A stretch of DNA of 64,000 bases. Origin: Bermanella sp034110565 (GTDB lineage: Bacteria; Pseudomonadota; Gammaproteobacteria; Pseudomonadales; Oceanobacteraceae). The notes under the pieces were generated by a model. It was not told where the DNA came from and ran no database searches. It was given only the letters and a program-made list of their open reading frames with translations. Below, piece by piece: positions 27,158-36,018 of this stretch (positions within the stretch are counted from its first letter, which is position 1; each line of letters starts with the position of its first letter). Position numbers and translations under genes: made by a program. The stretch covers positions 3,584 through 67,583 of the forward strand of contig JAWUYY010000037.1 in the NCBI GenBank assembly GCA_034110565.1. Direction: 5' to 3'.

Positions 27158-28315
27158 TTACTTCATTTTTTTAGGCAGGATATCCATATACTTACAAATA
27201 ATACCCAACATAATTTCATCTGCCCCGCCCCCAATAGACGCTAAACGACCATCACGATAAACCTGTGAAATTGGGTTATCCATGGTAAAGCCCATGCCAC
27301 CCCAATATTGCAAACAGCTGTCTGCTACTTCACGAATCAGGCGACCGCCTTTTAATTTACACATTGACGCAAGCTTGGTGACATCTTGTTTTTGAATCAT
27401 TAATTCTGTGGCGCGATAGGTTAATGCCCGTAAAGCTTCGATTTCAGTTTGCAGTTCAGCTAAACGAAAATGTATAGATTGATTATTAATAAGTGGCTGA
27501 CCAAAGGTTTTACGTTCACGCGTGTATTCAATGGTTTTCTCAACACATTGCTCAAGAGTGATCAATCCACTGGCTGCTCCCCACAAACGCTCTTCCTGAA
27601 ACTGCAGCATTTGCAGCATAAAGCCTGTGCCTTCTGCACCAATACGATTACGCTGAGGGACACGTACATCATCAAAGTATACGGGGGCTGTATCACTTGA
27701 GCGCATTCCAATCTTATCGATTTTTTCACCGACGCTTACACCCTTAGTATTGGCAGGAACAATAATTAATGACTTGTTTTTATGCGGTTTATCATCACTG
27801 GTGTTGGCCAGTACACAAAAGAAATCTGCTTGTGTAGAGTTAGTGATCCACATCTTTGAACCATTGATAATATAATCATCACCATCTTTTTTTGCGGTGG
27901 TTTTAAGACCTGCAACATCAGAACCCGCACCGGTTTCAGATACGGCAATAGCGGCTACATATTCACCTGTAATCGACGGCACTAAAAATTCTTGCTTCAA
28001 CTCATGGCTGCCAAATTTTTCAATCGCTGGTGTTGCCATATCGGTCTGTACGCCAATAGATAAAGGCACGCCACCACAAGTGGCATAGCCTAGGGCTTCA
28101 GCTGCATAAATATTATAAGAGTGGTCTAAACCCATACCACCGTACTTCTCACTTTTATTAATACCCAAAAGACCGAGGTCACCCATTTTTTTGAATACTT
28201 CATGGGCCGGAAAAGCACCTGATTTTTCCCATTCGGCTACGTTTGGGTTCACTTCATTTTCAATGAAGTTTTTCATGGTACGGAATATTTCTTTATGTTC
28301 GTGTGTAATAAGCAT
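27158..28315 (-). CDS. Acyl-CoA dehydrogenase (AtuD-like)
   Basis: FAD-dependent dehydrogenase of 385 residues. Motifs are AIAVSETGAGSDVAGLKTTA, MWITNSTQADFFCVLANTS and the C-terminal YWGGMGFTMDNPISQVYRD. The usual catalytic glutamate loop reads ASIGGGADEIM, with glycine; glutamates in LQFQEERLWG may act instead. It lies between the carboxylase beta and hydratase genes, the position of citronellyl-CoA dehydrogenase (AtuD) in Pseudomonas. It differs from the second dehydrogenase at 22811, so the pathway probably has two oxidation steps. AAGGA precedes the ATG. Confidence 0.9.
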   Translation of the reverse strand: MLITHEHKEIFRTMKNFIENEVNPNVAEWEKSGAFPAHEVFKKMGDLGLLGINKSEKYGGMGLDHSYNIYAAEALGYATCGGVPLSIGVQTDMATPAIEKFGSHELKQEFLVPSITGEYVAAIAVSETGAGSDVAGLKTTAKKDGDDYIINGSKMWITNSTQADFFCVLANTSDDKPHKNKSLIIVPANTKGVSVGEKIDKIGMRSSDTAPVYFDDVRVPQRNRIGAEGTGFMLQMLQFQEERLWGAASGLITLEQCVEKTIEYTRERKTFGQPLINNQSIHFRLAELQTEIEALRALTYRATELMIQKQDVTKLASMCKLKGGRLIREVADSCLQYWGGMGFTMDNPISQVYRDGRLASIGGGADEIMLGIICKYMDILPKKMK

Positions 28316-28349
28316 GTTGTTATCCTTAAAAAATTATAAAAAATGGTAT

Positions 28350-29972
28350 TTACAAACGGGCCACGCCGAATGAGTTTGGTTGTAATGTACGCGCCTGCGC
28401 TTCTTTACAAATACTCAAACAATAACCTAATACTCTGCGGGTATCGCGTGGATCAATAATGCCGTCATCCCATAAACGCGCGGTACCAAACAAACTGGTT
28501 GAACCCGCATCTAATTTTTGTGCGGTGGCCAACTCAATGGTATCAAGTACTTTAGGGTCAGGTTCCATGCCCATTTTTCGCTGTTTATCTTCGGTCACAA
28601 TACGTAAAACCTTACCCGCTTGTGCACCACCCATTACTGCGGTTTTGCTGTTTGGCCATGCAAAGATAAATCGTGGATCTAACCCTCGACCACACATAGC
28701 ATAGTTACCTGCACCATATGATCCGCCCACATTTATACTAATTTTTGGCACCTTGGCATTGGCAACAGCTTGGATCATTTTAGAACCATGTTTAATTACA
28801 CCATTTTGCTCACTTTGCGTGCCCACCATAAAACCTGTGGTGTTATGGATGAATAAAAGTGGTGTATTACTTTGCTCACACAGTTGAATAAACTGAGCGG
28901 CTTTTGCAGCACCTTTGGGAGTAATAGGACCATTATTACCAATAATACCCACTGCATTGCCTTCGATTTTTATTCGTCCGCAAACCGTTTGATTATCGTA
29001 TTCATTTTTAAAATCTAAAAATTCAGAGCCATCTGCAATACGCGCTAAAATTTCACGTACATCGTAAGGCTGTCTCGCATCAGCAGGCACCACTCCTAAT
29101 AATTCATCAGGGGAATAAAGTGGTTGCTCATATACATTGTGCTTTAACGCACTGGCATCCACTTGATCATTCCAAGGTAGGCTTTGCATGATTTCACGAG
29201 CTATTCGAATACCATCTGCATCATCTTCGGCTAGGTATTCAGCGGTGCCTGCAGTTTGAGCATGCATCTCAGAACCACCAAGCTCTTCATCTGTAGCAAT
29301 CTCACCTGTAGCGGCTTTTAAAAGTGGCGGGCCTGCTAAAAACATTTTGGCTTTACCACGAACCAGAACCACCCAGTCAGACAAACCAGGCTGATACGCT
29401 CCACCGGCGGTAGCATTACCATGCACCACTGTAATTTGCGGCAAGCCTTGTGCGGACATACGGGCTTGATTGGCAAATGCTTTTGCACCTTTTACAAAAA
29501 TATCTGTGGCATAATTTAAGTTGGCGCCACCGCTTTCTGAAAGACTAACGACCGGTAAATTATTTTCTTGGGCAATTTCTTGAATACGCAATGACTTATC
29601 TAAACCAGCAGGTGAAATTGTCCCGCCTTTAATAGCGCAATTATTCACCACTATCATGCAGCGAATATTCGCCACGTAACCAATACCTGCGATAATACCG
29701 CCACCGGCTCCGCTACCATCTTTATCGTCATACATTTTATAACCAGCAAGCGCCATGATTTCTAAAAACGGCGAACCTGCATCCAATAAACGATTTAAAC
29801 GTACGCGTGGTAATAATTTATTACGTTGAATGAATTTTTCAGTGCTTGCCAATTCTTTTTCAATGACTTTTTGTTCAATAGCACGAAACTCATCAATGCA
29901 TTTGTGCATAAAGTCGCCATTGGTTTTAAACTCAGTGCCATGAATATCAATTTCGGATTGCAATACGGGCAT
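28350..29972 (-). CDS. Acyl-CoA carboxylase beta subunit, carboxyltransferase (AtuC-like)
   Basis: Moves the carboxyl group from biotin to the acyl-CoA gamma carbon, 540 residues with two crotonase-like carboxyltransferase domains (N about 30-270, C about 290-530). Oxyanion segments NATAGGAYQPGLSDWVV and NVGGSYGAGNYAMCGRG are intact. Methylcrotonyl-CoA carboxylases usually read TAGGAYVPAM at the first site, so QPGLSD suggests another substrate, such as geranyl-CoA. The start codon is 2 bp after the preceding dehydrogenase stop, so the two are coupled. The alpha partner is at 24104. Confidence 0.88.
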   Translation of the reverse strand: MPVLQSEIDIHGTEFKTNGDFMHKCIDEFRAIEQKVIEKELASTEKFIQRNKLLPRVRLNRLLDAGSPFLEIMALAGYKMYDDKDGSGAGGGIIAGIGYVANIRCMIVVNNCAIKGGTISPAGLDKSLRIQEIAQENNLPVVSLSESGGANLNYATDIFVKGAKAFANQARMSAQGLPQITVVHGNATAGGAYQPGLSDWVVLVRGKAKMFLAGPPLLKAATGEIATDEELGGSEMHAQTAGTAEYLAEDDADGIRIAREIMQSLPWNDQVDASALKHNVYEQPLYSPDELLGVVPADARQPYDVREILARIADGSEFLDFKNEYDNQTVCGRIKIEGNAVGIIGNNGPITPKGAAKAAQFIQLCEQSNTPLLFIHNTTGFMVGTQSEQNGVIKHGSKMIQAVANAKVPKISINVGGSYGAGNYAMCGRGLDPRFIFAWPNSKTAVMGGAQAGKVLRIVTEDKQRKMGMEPDPKVLDTIELATAQKLDAGSTSLFGTARLWDDGIIDPRDTRRVLGYCLSICKEAQARTLQPNSFGVARL

Positions 29973-29974
29973 AA

Positions 29975-30862
29975 TTACGGCTCCTGTTTATCTTTATTAT
30001 TTTGTTGCAATACATCTGGTATCACTGCACGGTGAAAACCATTATATGGCGCATTATTTTTCGCCTTTGGCAGTGGCCACATGCGGTTACCTAAAGAAGC
30101 AGCCCCATCAATGCGTAAAGTTGAACCACTAACAAATGCGGCAGCTTCACTGAGTAAAAAGCTCACAGCGCCGCTCACTTCAGATTCTGTGCCCATACGA
30201 GATAATGGTACCGCTTGCTCTAACTTAGGAATAATGGCTTTAAAAGCGCCTTCATAGGTATCCATACCGCTTGAGATAATCCAACCCGGTGCAATGGCAT
30301 TTACACGCACACCTGACTGCCCCCATTCAAATGCGGCTGTCTTAGTAAAGTTTTCCATGCCTGCTCGTGCCGCACCTGAGTGCCCCATGCCTGGCATACC
30401 ACCCCACATGTCAGCAATAATATTGACGATACTGCCACCGGTTTTCACCATGGACTGGTTGTACACTTCGCGGGCAAACAAAAAACCACCCACTAAATTC
30501 GTACGCACAACGGTTTCAAAGCCTTTTTGATTAATAGCAGCAAGCGGCGCCGGATACTGGCCACCTGCATTATTAAGCAGGCCACTAATTGCACCATGCT
30601 TTTCTTTAATGGCTTTTACGGTGGCTTTTACAGAATCTTCTTCACGAATATCACATGTCCAATAATCGGCACTGCCGCCGTCTTCGGTGATTTCGGCTTG
30701 TACCTTTTGTAGCTTGTCTTCTTTGCGACCAATTAAAACCACATGAGCACCAAGGTGGCTTAATTCATGGGCACAGCAGCGACCAATGCCACTGCCGCCG
30801 CCTGTTACTACCATAACAGTATTGGTAAATAGACCCGGTTTGAACACGCTGTTATATGACAT
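29975..30862 (-). CDS. Short-chain dehydrogenase, PECR-like (AtuB position)
   Basis: NAD(P)-dependent Rossmann-fold oxidoreductase, first gene of the cluster. I start it at ATG 30862 (MSYNSVFKPG) with AAGGAAGG upstream; a longer frame to 30946 would run through the operator. The cofactor motif TGGGSGIG and the LLNNAGG segment are normal. The catalytic Y-x3-K region reads HSGAARAGMENFTK, so the usual tyrosine is missing; this variant is also found in peroxisomal trans-2-enoyl-CoA reductases (PECR). A role on an enoyl-CoA or alcohol intermediate is inferred. Confidence 0.87.
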   Translation of the reverse strand: MSYNSVFKPGLFTNTVMVVTGGGSGIGRCCAHELSHLGAHVVLIGRKEDKLQKVQAEITEDGGSADYWTCDIREEDSVKATVKAIKEKHGAISGLLNNAGGQYPAPLAAINQKGFETVVRTNLVGGFLFAREVYNQSMVKTGGSIVNIIADMWGGMPGMGHSGAARAGMENFTKTAAFEWGQSGVRVNAIAPGWIISSGMDTYEGAFKAIIPKLEQAVPLSRMGTESEVSGAVSFLLSEAAAFVSGSTLRIDGAASLGNRMWPLPKAKNNAPYNGFHRAVIPDVLQQNNKDKQEP

Positions 30863-30937
30863 TTGCCTTCCTTTACGACGTTGCAGGGACTTGATTTCAC
30901 CCCAACACACTCTATTTTCATTCAATAAACCCACACT

Positions 30938-30955
30938 ACCAAGCAAGCGCTTGGT
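30938..30955. promoter_or_regulatory. TetR-type palindromic operator in the divergent promoter
   Basis: ACCAAGC-AAGC-GCTTGGT is an 18-bp perfect inverted repeat with a 4-bp spacer, between the short-chain dehydrogenase and the TetR gene. It is the only strong palindrome in the 153-bp gap and has the length and form of TetR-family operators. Binding by the adjacent repressor, with control of both directions, is inferred. Confidence 0.65.
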
Positions 30956-31015
30956 TTACAATACCAGATGTTTCATAAATAATGGCCAAATATGACAACT
31001 TTTAAGGAACACACC

Positions 31016-31618
31016 GTGGATTCAGTACTAACTGAGCTTGTCTCCTCAGGTAAAATCACCGACCCGCAAAGCGCGAAAGGTCGCTTAATGCGTGCCGCGG
31101 CGCATTTATTCAAAACAAAGGGTTATGAGCGCACTACCGTACGTGAGCTAGGGGCCGCAGTCGGTATTCAATCGGGGAGCTTGTTCCACCATTTCAAAAG
31201 CAAAGAAGCGATATTGCTATGCGTGATGGAAGAAACCATTATCATTAATATTGCTCGTATGCATGAGGCACTCCAACATGCGCAAAGCGCTGAAAATAAA
31301 TTATTAGCTTTAATCACTTGTGAGTTGGCGTCTATTCATACAGATACTGGAGAAGCCATGGGCGTTTTGGTTTATGAATGGCGCAGTCTTGGCGAAGATA
31401 AACAAAAATACATCCTGCAATTGCGTGATGAATACGAAAGCCTTTGGTTAAGTACAATTGAGCAAGGCAAAAAAGAAGGCCTAATTGAACACGATGGATT
31501 TATATTAAGACGATTGCTAACTGGCGCCATTGGTTGGACTACGACCTGGTATCGCCCTGACGGCAATCTCACTTTAAACGCTCTTGCCAAGCAAACACTT
31601 AAACTTGCTATCAAATAA
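31016..31618 (+). CDS. TetR/AcrR-family repressor of the acyl-CoA cluster
   Basis: Transcriptional regulator of 200 residues. The N-terminal helix-turn-helix (ALFKTKGYERTTVRELG-like region, then GSLFHHFKSKEAIL) is typical TetR, followed by an all-helical ligand domain. I prefer GTG 31016 as start because AAGGA lies 7 bp before it; the ATG at 30992 has no ribosome binding site and would place AAGGA inside the gene. It is divergent from the catabolic genes, as atuR is in Pseudomonas, and probably senses an acyl-CoA intermediate. Confidence 0.88.
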   Translation: MDSVLTELVSSGKITDPQSAKGRLMRAAAHLFKTKGYERTTVRELGAAVGIQSGSLFHHFKSKEAILLCVMEETIIINIARMHEALQHAQSAENKLLALITCELASIHTDTGEAMGVLVYEWRSLGEDKQKYILQLRDEYESLWLSTIEQGKKEGLIEHDGFILRRLLTGAIGWTTTWYRPDGNLTLNALAKQTLKLAIK

Positions 31619-31777
31619 TCCTGTTTATTTCTTAAGCAAAAAACTATTTATTTTTTCATTTTTTTAATGGGGAAACTTTCCCCATTAACTCTTTTTATAC
31701 CTATCTAAAACCTCAAATATTGTTTTACATCAGCTTTTTTCTTGTTAAATAATAATAAGTCGCTTTGCGCCAAACAA

Positions 31778-31791
31778 TTGATTTAGATCAC
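31778..31791 (+). promoter_or_regulatory. FNR/Anr box for ompW
   Basis: TTGATTTAGATCAC matches the TTGAT-N4-ATCAA consensus at nine of ten positions. TAATAT at 31813-31818 serves as the -10, which places the box near -41, the class II activator position. Anaerobic control of ompW by FNR is known in E. coli. Confidence 0.7.
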
Positions 31792-31852
31792 TCGTACCAT
31801 TTTAAACTTCCCTAATATGCAGAAAAACCCACGGGAAATCTAAGGAAACCCC

Positions 31853-32521
31853 ATGATAAAAAAACTAAACGCCCCTGTTCTTTTAATTTCTTCTGCAATG
31901 CTATTAAGTGCACCTGCCATGGCCTATGAGGCTGGCGATATTTTACTGCGTGTCGGTACGGCATCTGTAAACCCTGAAAAGAAATCAGATGACATTGATC
32001 AAGTTGCAGGCCAAGCAATTAAAGTAAACGACAATACTCAATTGGGTATTTCTGCTACTTATATGATCACCGATAACATTGGCATTGAAGTATTAGGAGC
32101 CTCACCGTTCACGCATGATATTACAGCAAGAAACGGCACTCTTGGCGCACCCGGCGCAGACATTGGTGAAGTGAAACACCTGCCACCAACCATTAGTGCG
32201 CAGTATTATTTTATGGACAAAACGTCTGCAATTCAGCCATACCTTGGTGGCGGCTTAAATATCACGGTGTTCTTTGATGAAAAAGCAGGTAAAGATGCAA
32301 AAGCACTAGGCTATGACAAACTGTCATTAGATGAATCTTACGGCTTGGCGGTTCAAGCTGGTATTGATTACACTATTAACGACAAGATGTTTGTGAACGC
32401 CTCAGCTATGTATGCAAAAATTGGCACCACAGCAACCCTTACCGGTACGGCTGGCGAGCTAAATGTTGACTACGATTTAGATCCAATGGTTTACCGCGTA
32501 AACTTTGGTTATAAATTCTAA
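31853..32521 (+). CDS. ompW: OmpW-family outer membrane protein
   Basis: Eight-stranded outer-membrane barrel of 222 residues with a signal peptide cleaved after AMA-YE. The body begins AGDILLRVGTASVNPEK, has LPPTISAQYYF and YLGGGLNITVFF strands, and ends in a terminal aromatic (VNFGYKF), as outer-membrane insertion requires. OmpW proteins carry small hydrophobic molecules across the outer membrane. AAGGA lies 6 bp before the ATG; an FNR-type box and promoter precede it, and a strong terminator follows. Confidence 0.93.
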   Translation: MIKKLNAPVLLISSAMLLSAPAMAYEAGDILLRVGTASVNPEKKSDDIDQVAGQAIKVNDNTQLGISATYMITDNIGIEVLGASPFTHDITARNGTLGAPGADIGEVKHLPPTISAQYYFMDKTSAIQPYLGGGLNITVFFDEKAGKDAKALGYDKLSLDESYGLAVQAGIDYTINDKMFVNASAMYAKIGTTATLTGTAGELNVDYDLDPMVYRVNFGYKF

Positions 32522-32540
32522 TTAACACCCTAAATTTGAT

Positions 32541-32563
32541 GCCCGCTTACCGCGGGCTTTTTT
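32541..32563 (+). terminator. Terminator after ompW
   Basis: GCCCGC-TTACC-GCGGGC hairpin followed directly by six T, 20 bp after the ompW stop. Confidence 0.92.
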
Positions 32564-32660
32564 GTGTCTGGCATAAAAATACGGTTATATCTAACAACGG
32601 TGACATTCCCCTTTTCAAATTGTTAAGATGGCTGCGTTTTTCTATATATTGAGTATTCCC

Positions 32661-33809
32661 ATGAAAACGGCCATATCTCTTTTTACCCAGTTCTTCATAT
32701 TAGGTTGCACCAGCTTTGGCGGCCCTGCGGCTCACCTTGGCTATTTTAGAACCGTCTTTGTGGAACAGCGCAAATGGTTATCTGATAGCGAATACAGCCA
32801 ACTCATTGCATTAAGCCAGTTTTTACCGGGACCAGGCTCTAGCCAAGTAGGCTTTGCCATTGGATTAAAAAAAATGGGGCTATTAGGCGGCATACTCGCT
32901 TTTATTGGTTTCACTCTACCTTCTTTTATTATCATGCTGGTCATCGCCCTTGGTTTAAGCGAATTCACAAATACACCTTTTGCCATTGAACTGATTAGCG
33001 TATTAAAAATATTCGCCGTATTTGTGGTTCTGGATGCTGTACTAGGCATGGCCAAAAACTTCTGCAACACCACCACCACAATCATGCTTGCCACCCTGAC
33101 CGCATGTGCCATTTGGTTAGTTCCTAACCCATTTATACAAATTCTTTGTCTTATTATCGCCGCCGCTTATGGCAGCATGGCGTTAAAGCAAGACACGACA
33201 AACACCACTAGCAATGACACAAACATAAGCTGGTGGCCATTAATCCTATTTATTAGCTTATTTGTTTTGATTTTAAGTGGTGTGCTGCCCTTACCTGAAT
33301 TATTTGAACAAACCTTTATTGCAGGTAGCCTCGTATTTGGGGGAGGTCACGTAGTATTGCCATTACTGCAAGATTACTTTGCTGCTAGCGTTGGCGATAA
33401 TGCCTTTATCACCGGTTATGCTGCAGCCCAAGCGGTTCCCGGGCCTATGTTTACCTTCGCCACTTATTTAGGCGCTTTATCACACCCGCAAGCTTGGCTG
33501 GGTGCCCTAATTGCCACTGCTGGTATATTTTTACCCGGTTTTATTTTAATTCTAGCCCTGCATCAACATTGGAAAGTCATTGCACAGAAGCCTAAGGTCG
33601 CAGGACTAATCACTGGCGTAAATGCTGCCGTTGTGGGGCTTTTATTTGCAACCCTTTATGACCCTATATTTACATCAGCCATTCATGGCAAAGAAGACAT
33701 GGCATTAGCTGCCGTGGGTTTTGTATTATTGCGCTTTGTTAAACTACCTATTCTTTGGATTTTATTATTAGCCGTACTAGTAAGTGCTGTTAAAACATGG
33801 CTGATTTAG
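32661..33809 (+). CDS. chrA: ChrA-type chromate transporter
   Basis: Inner-membrane transporter of the CHR family with two homologous halves, about 382 residues. The half-domain motifs are visible: FGGPAAHLGYFRTVFVEQRKW and LSQFLPGPGSSQVGFAIG in the first, and FGGGHVVLPLLQ and AAQAVPGPMFTFATYLGA in the second. Characterised members expel chromate; many marine copies stand alone, as here, and true substrates may include sulfate-like anions. I favour ATG 32661 (MKTAISLFTQFF); a frame 11 codons longer exists but gives an unusual N-terminus. Confidence 0.88.
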   Translation: MKTAISLFTQFFILGCTSFGGPAAHLGYFRTVFVEQRKWLSDSEYSQLIALSQFLPGPGSSQVGFAIGLKKMGLLGGILAFIGFTLPSFIIMLVIALGLSEFTNTPFAIELISVLKIFAVFVVLDAVLGMAKNFCNTTTTIMLATLTACAIWLVPNPFIQILCLIIAAAYGSMALKQDTTNTTSNDTNISWWPLILFISLFVLILSGVLPLPELFEQTFIAGSLVFGGGHVVLPLLQDYFAASVGDNAFITGYAAAQAVPGPMFTFATYLGALSHPQAWLGALIATAGIFLPGFILILALHQHWKVIAQKPKVAGLITGVNAAVVGLLFATLYDPIFTSAIHGKEDMALAAVGFVLLRFVKLPILWILLLAVLVSAVKTWLI

Positions 33810-33895
33810 CTTATTCTTAAGTAACTATTGTTCATCATATTGCAATAAAGCGTAGCCAAGCTGTGCTTTTCATTTAAAAAACAAAGAGACGCCTT

Positions 33896-34855
33896 ATGAA
33901 ATATATAATTTTGTCACCAAGTCTCTTATTGCTTAGCGTCTTATTATCGGTACAAGCATTTGCCTACAACTGCCCAACTGACCCTAACACTCCTGCAATT
34001 CGTTATTTAGGGGTTGGCGCGTTGGATATTCATTATCAAGGACAACGAGTCCTTACTGATCCTTTTTATAGTCCCCAATCATTCTGGGATATTTTAAGCT
34101 TTACCCCTTACACACCGAATAAAACACAAATTGAAATGGTTCTTGGGCCAGCTAATCACAATGTGAACAATGTATTGATTGGCCATGGCCATTACGACCA
34201 TGCCGCAGATGCACCTGCCATAGAAGATTATTTATCGCAAGATGCAAAAATACTGAGCAGCCAAAGTACTCAATTTTTATTGAATAGCAAAATGCACTCA
34301 ATAAATACTAAAGGCCTTACGGAAAAAGAGTTTGGCCAATGGCAACCCATAGCTAACGGCTGGATGCGAGTCATGGCAACACCATCTGAGCACGCGCCAC
34401 AAGCCTTAGGTATTAATTTATTCCCCCACATACACAACCACGACCTAGACGAAGCTCCTAAGTATGTTTGGCAGTGGTCACAAGGCATTAATATAAATTG
34501 GATAATTGATTTTTTAGCCTATAAAAACAGCGAGCAAGTTGCACAAAGAATTTTTTTGCAAACCTCAGCATCGGCCTTCCCTGTTGGGCTACCGAACATC
34601 AAAGATGACGTCAAATTTGATAAGGTATTTTTAGCGGCAGCATCATTTGATCACGTCGATAATTATCCAACTGGTTTAATTAACAAACTTAAACCAAGTG
34701 AGATCATTTTTATTCATTGGGAGAATTTCTTTAAACCTTGGTTTGAACAACCTGAGGCATTAAGCTTAATTGATTTTGATAAGCTTATGAGCAACAAAAC
34801 CCTAGCAGACCGTGCAAAAGATGCGTTAATCGGTCAACCCGGATTTTGTTATTAG
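33896..34855 (+). CDS. Exported metallo-beta-lactamase-fold hydrolase
   Basis: 319 residues with a signal peptide (LLSVLLSVQAFA-YN). The metal-binding GHGHYDHAAD motif, the earlier IRYLGVGALDIHYQGQRVLTDPF strand and a late histidine (FIHWENF) fit the UlaG-like branch of the metallo-beta-lactamase superfamily. Being periplasmic is unusual for that branch. The substrate is unknown, and no operon partner is evident. Confidence 0.8.
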   Translation: MKYIILSPSLLLLSVLLSVQAFAYNCPTDPNTPAIRYLGVGALDIHYQGQRVLTDPFYSPQSFWDILSFTPYTPNKTQIEMVLGPANHNVNNVLIGHGHYDHAADAPAIEDYLSQDAKILSSQSTQFLLNSKMHSINTKGLTEKEFGQWQPIANGWMRVMATPSEHAPQALGINLFPHIHNHDLDEAPKYVWQWSQGININWIIDFLAYKNSEQVAQRIFLQTSASAFPVGLPNIKDDVKFDKVFLAAASFDHVDNYPTGLINKLKPSEIIFIHWENFFKPWFEQPEALSLIDFDKLMSNKTLADRAKDALIGQPGFCY

Positions 34856-34864
34856 ATCTTAACT

Positions 34865-35920
34865 TTAAGCATCAGAGCCTGATTGAAAATCAGCCTCTTG
34901 CTTTAATTGCTTAAGTAATCGAGCCGGTAAATTATTAATCGTCAGGCTATTACTTTCTTTATTAAATTGTACATCACTCCCTAAAGCCATGGCTGAAAAG
35001 CTCAACGTTACATCCTTATTTTTACCACTATAACGTATGTAATTTTTTAAACTTTTGCGGTCAGGGATGAATTCAGTTTTTTCAACCACTTCAGCTTCAG
35101 TTTGCTCAGGATTAGCTTGGCGAATTTCCTGACGCTTTTGCTGCACAAACTGCTCAAATTTCTGTGGTGCTTGTCCATCTAATTCATTGGATAACGCTTT
35201 AAACTCTACCGCTGCGCCGTATTTATCTTGCTCCATGCAGAACTCAACCACTTTTGTTCGGGTTTCGTTAGCTTGCTCTTCTGGCAATTCCTTAGTGTAA
35301 GCCTCAACGATCTTCAAAAACTCTTGGGTTTCCTGCTCAACATTGACCGAATCACTAAAACCAGTGAACTCAAAGAATACATTTTGAAACGCTTTTTCAC
35401 CACGACCATAGCTAAAGCTCAAATATTTTTTAGCATCCCCCTGCTGCAAGGCAGTGGTGTCTAAACAAAGAGCAAAACCTGTATTGGAGAAATCAATATA
35501 ACGGGTTTCGATTAATTCACGATTTTCATCTAATGCTACATTGGATTTTTCACGTAAGTGATAAACATAAAAACGATCCCCATCAGCCAATTGTTCGGCC
35601 ATAAAGGCTAAATAGCCATCGACTTCTAACTGAGTATTATCGAACTTCTCGCAGAATAATTTGGTTAAGCGCTGAGTTAGCGACACGAAAGATTGTTTAT
35701 TATTCAACCAATCGAGCATTAAACCTTTAAACTGAGGAGCTTCAGGACCAAATTCGCCGTAACGCTTACTGGCACGGCCGATAAAGATATTGCGTAACTG
35801 GGCCATCACCTTGGCCGCTTGGTCTTCTTGAAAATCATCTTTTTCTGAGCACTTAATCAAGGCCCCTGCGGCCTTAGGGTCTTTATCAATTTGATGAGTA
35901 ATAAAGTGGGTAACAGGCAT
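34865..35920 (-). CDS. Nucleoid-associated protein YejK (NdpA)
   Basis: Cytosolic protein of 351 residues of the YejK/NdpA family, found with the nucleoid in Gram-negative bacteria. It opens with ITHQIDKDP, contains FMAEQLADGDRFYVYHLREKSN, and carries the terminal half VEFKALSNELDGQAPQKFEQF. The spacing to cysZ is short and divergent. The function in DNA organisation is poorly known, so I give no symbol beyond the family. Confidence 0.88.
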   Translation of the reverse strand: MPVTHFITHQIDKDPKAAGALIKCSEKDDFQEDQAAKVMAQLRNIFIGRASKRYGEFGPEAPQFKGLMLDWLNNKQSFVSLTQRLTKLFCEKFDNTQLEVDGYLAFMAEQLADGDRFYVYHLREKSNVALDENRELIETRYIDFSNTGFALCLDTTALQQGDAKKYLSFSYGRGEKAFQNVFFEFTGFSDSVNVEQETQEFLKIVEAYTKELPEEQANETRTKVVEFCMEQDKYGAAVEFKALSNELDGQAPQKFEQFVQQKRQEIRQANPEQTEAEVVEKTEFIPDRKSLKNYIRYSGKNKDVTLSFSAMALGSDVQFNKESNSLTINNLPARLLKQLKQEADFQSGSDA

Positions 35921-36018
35921 AAATCACAACATACATTAAATAGGTTGGCAGATTCTATCACACCACTTGTGACGTGGCTCAGATATGGCTAAAGTTGGCC
36001 ATCTTTGTTATCCAGCTG

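Noticed and set aside
22811..31618. Leucine degradation (liu) cluster
   Set aside because: No HMG-CoA lyase or MerR-type regulator, and the gene order and active-site motifs fit the atu type better, though this is not proven.
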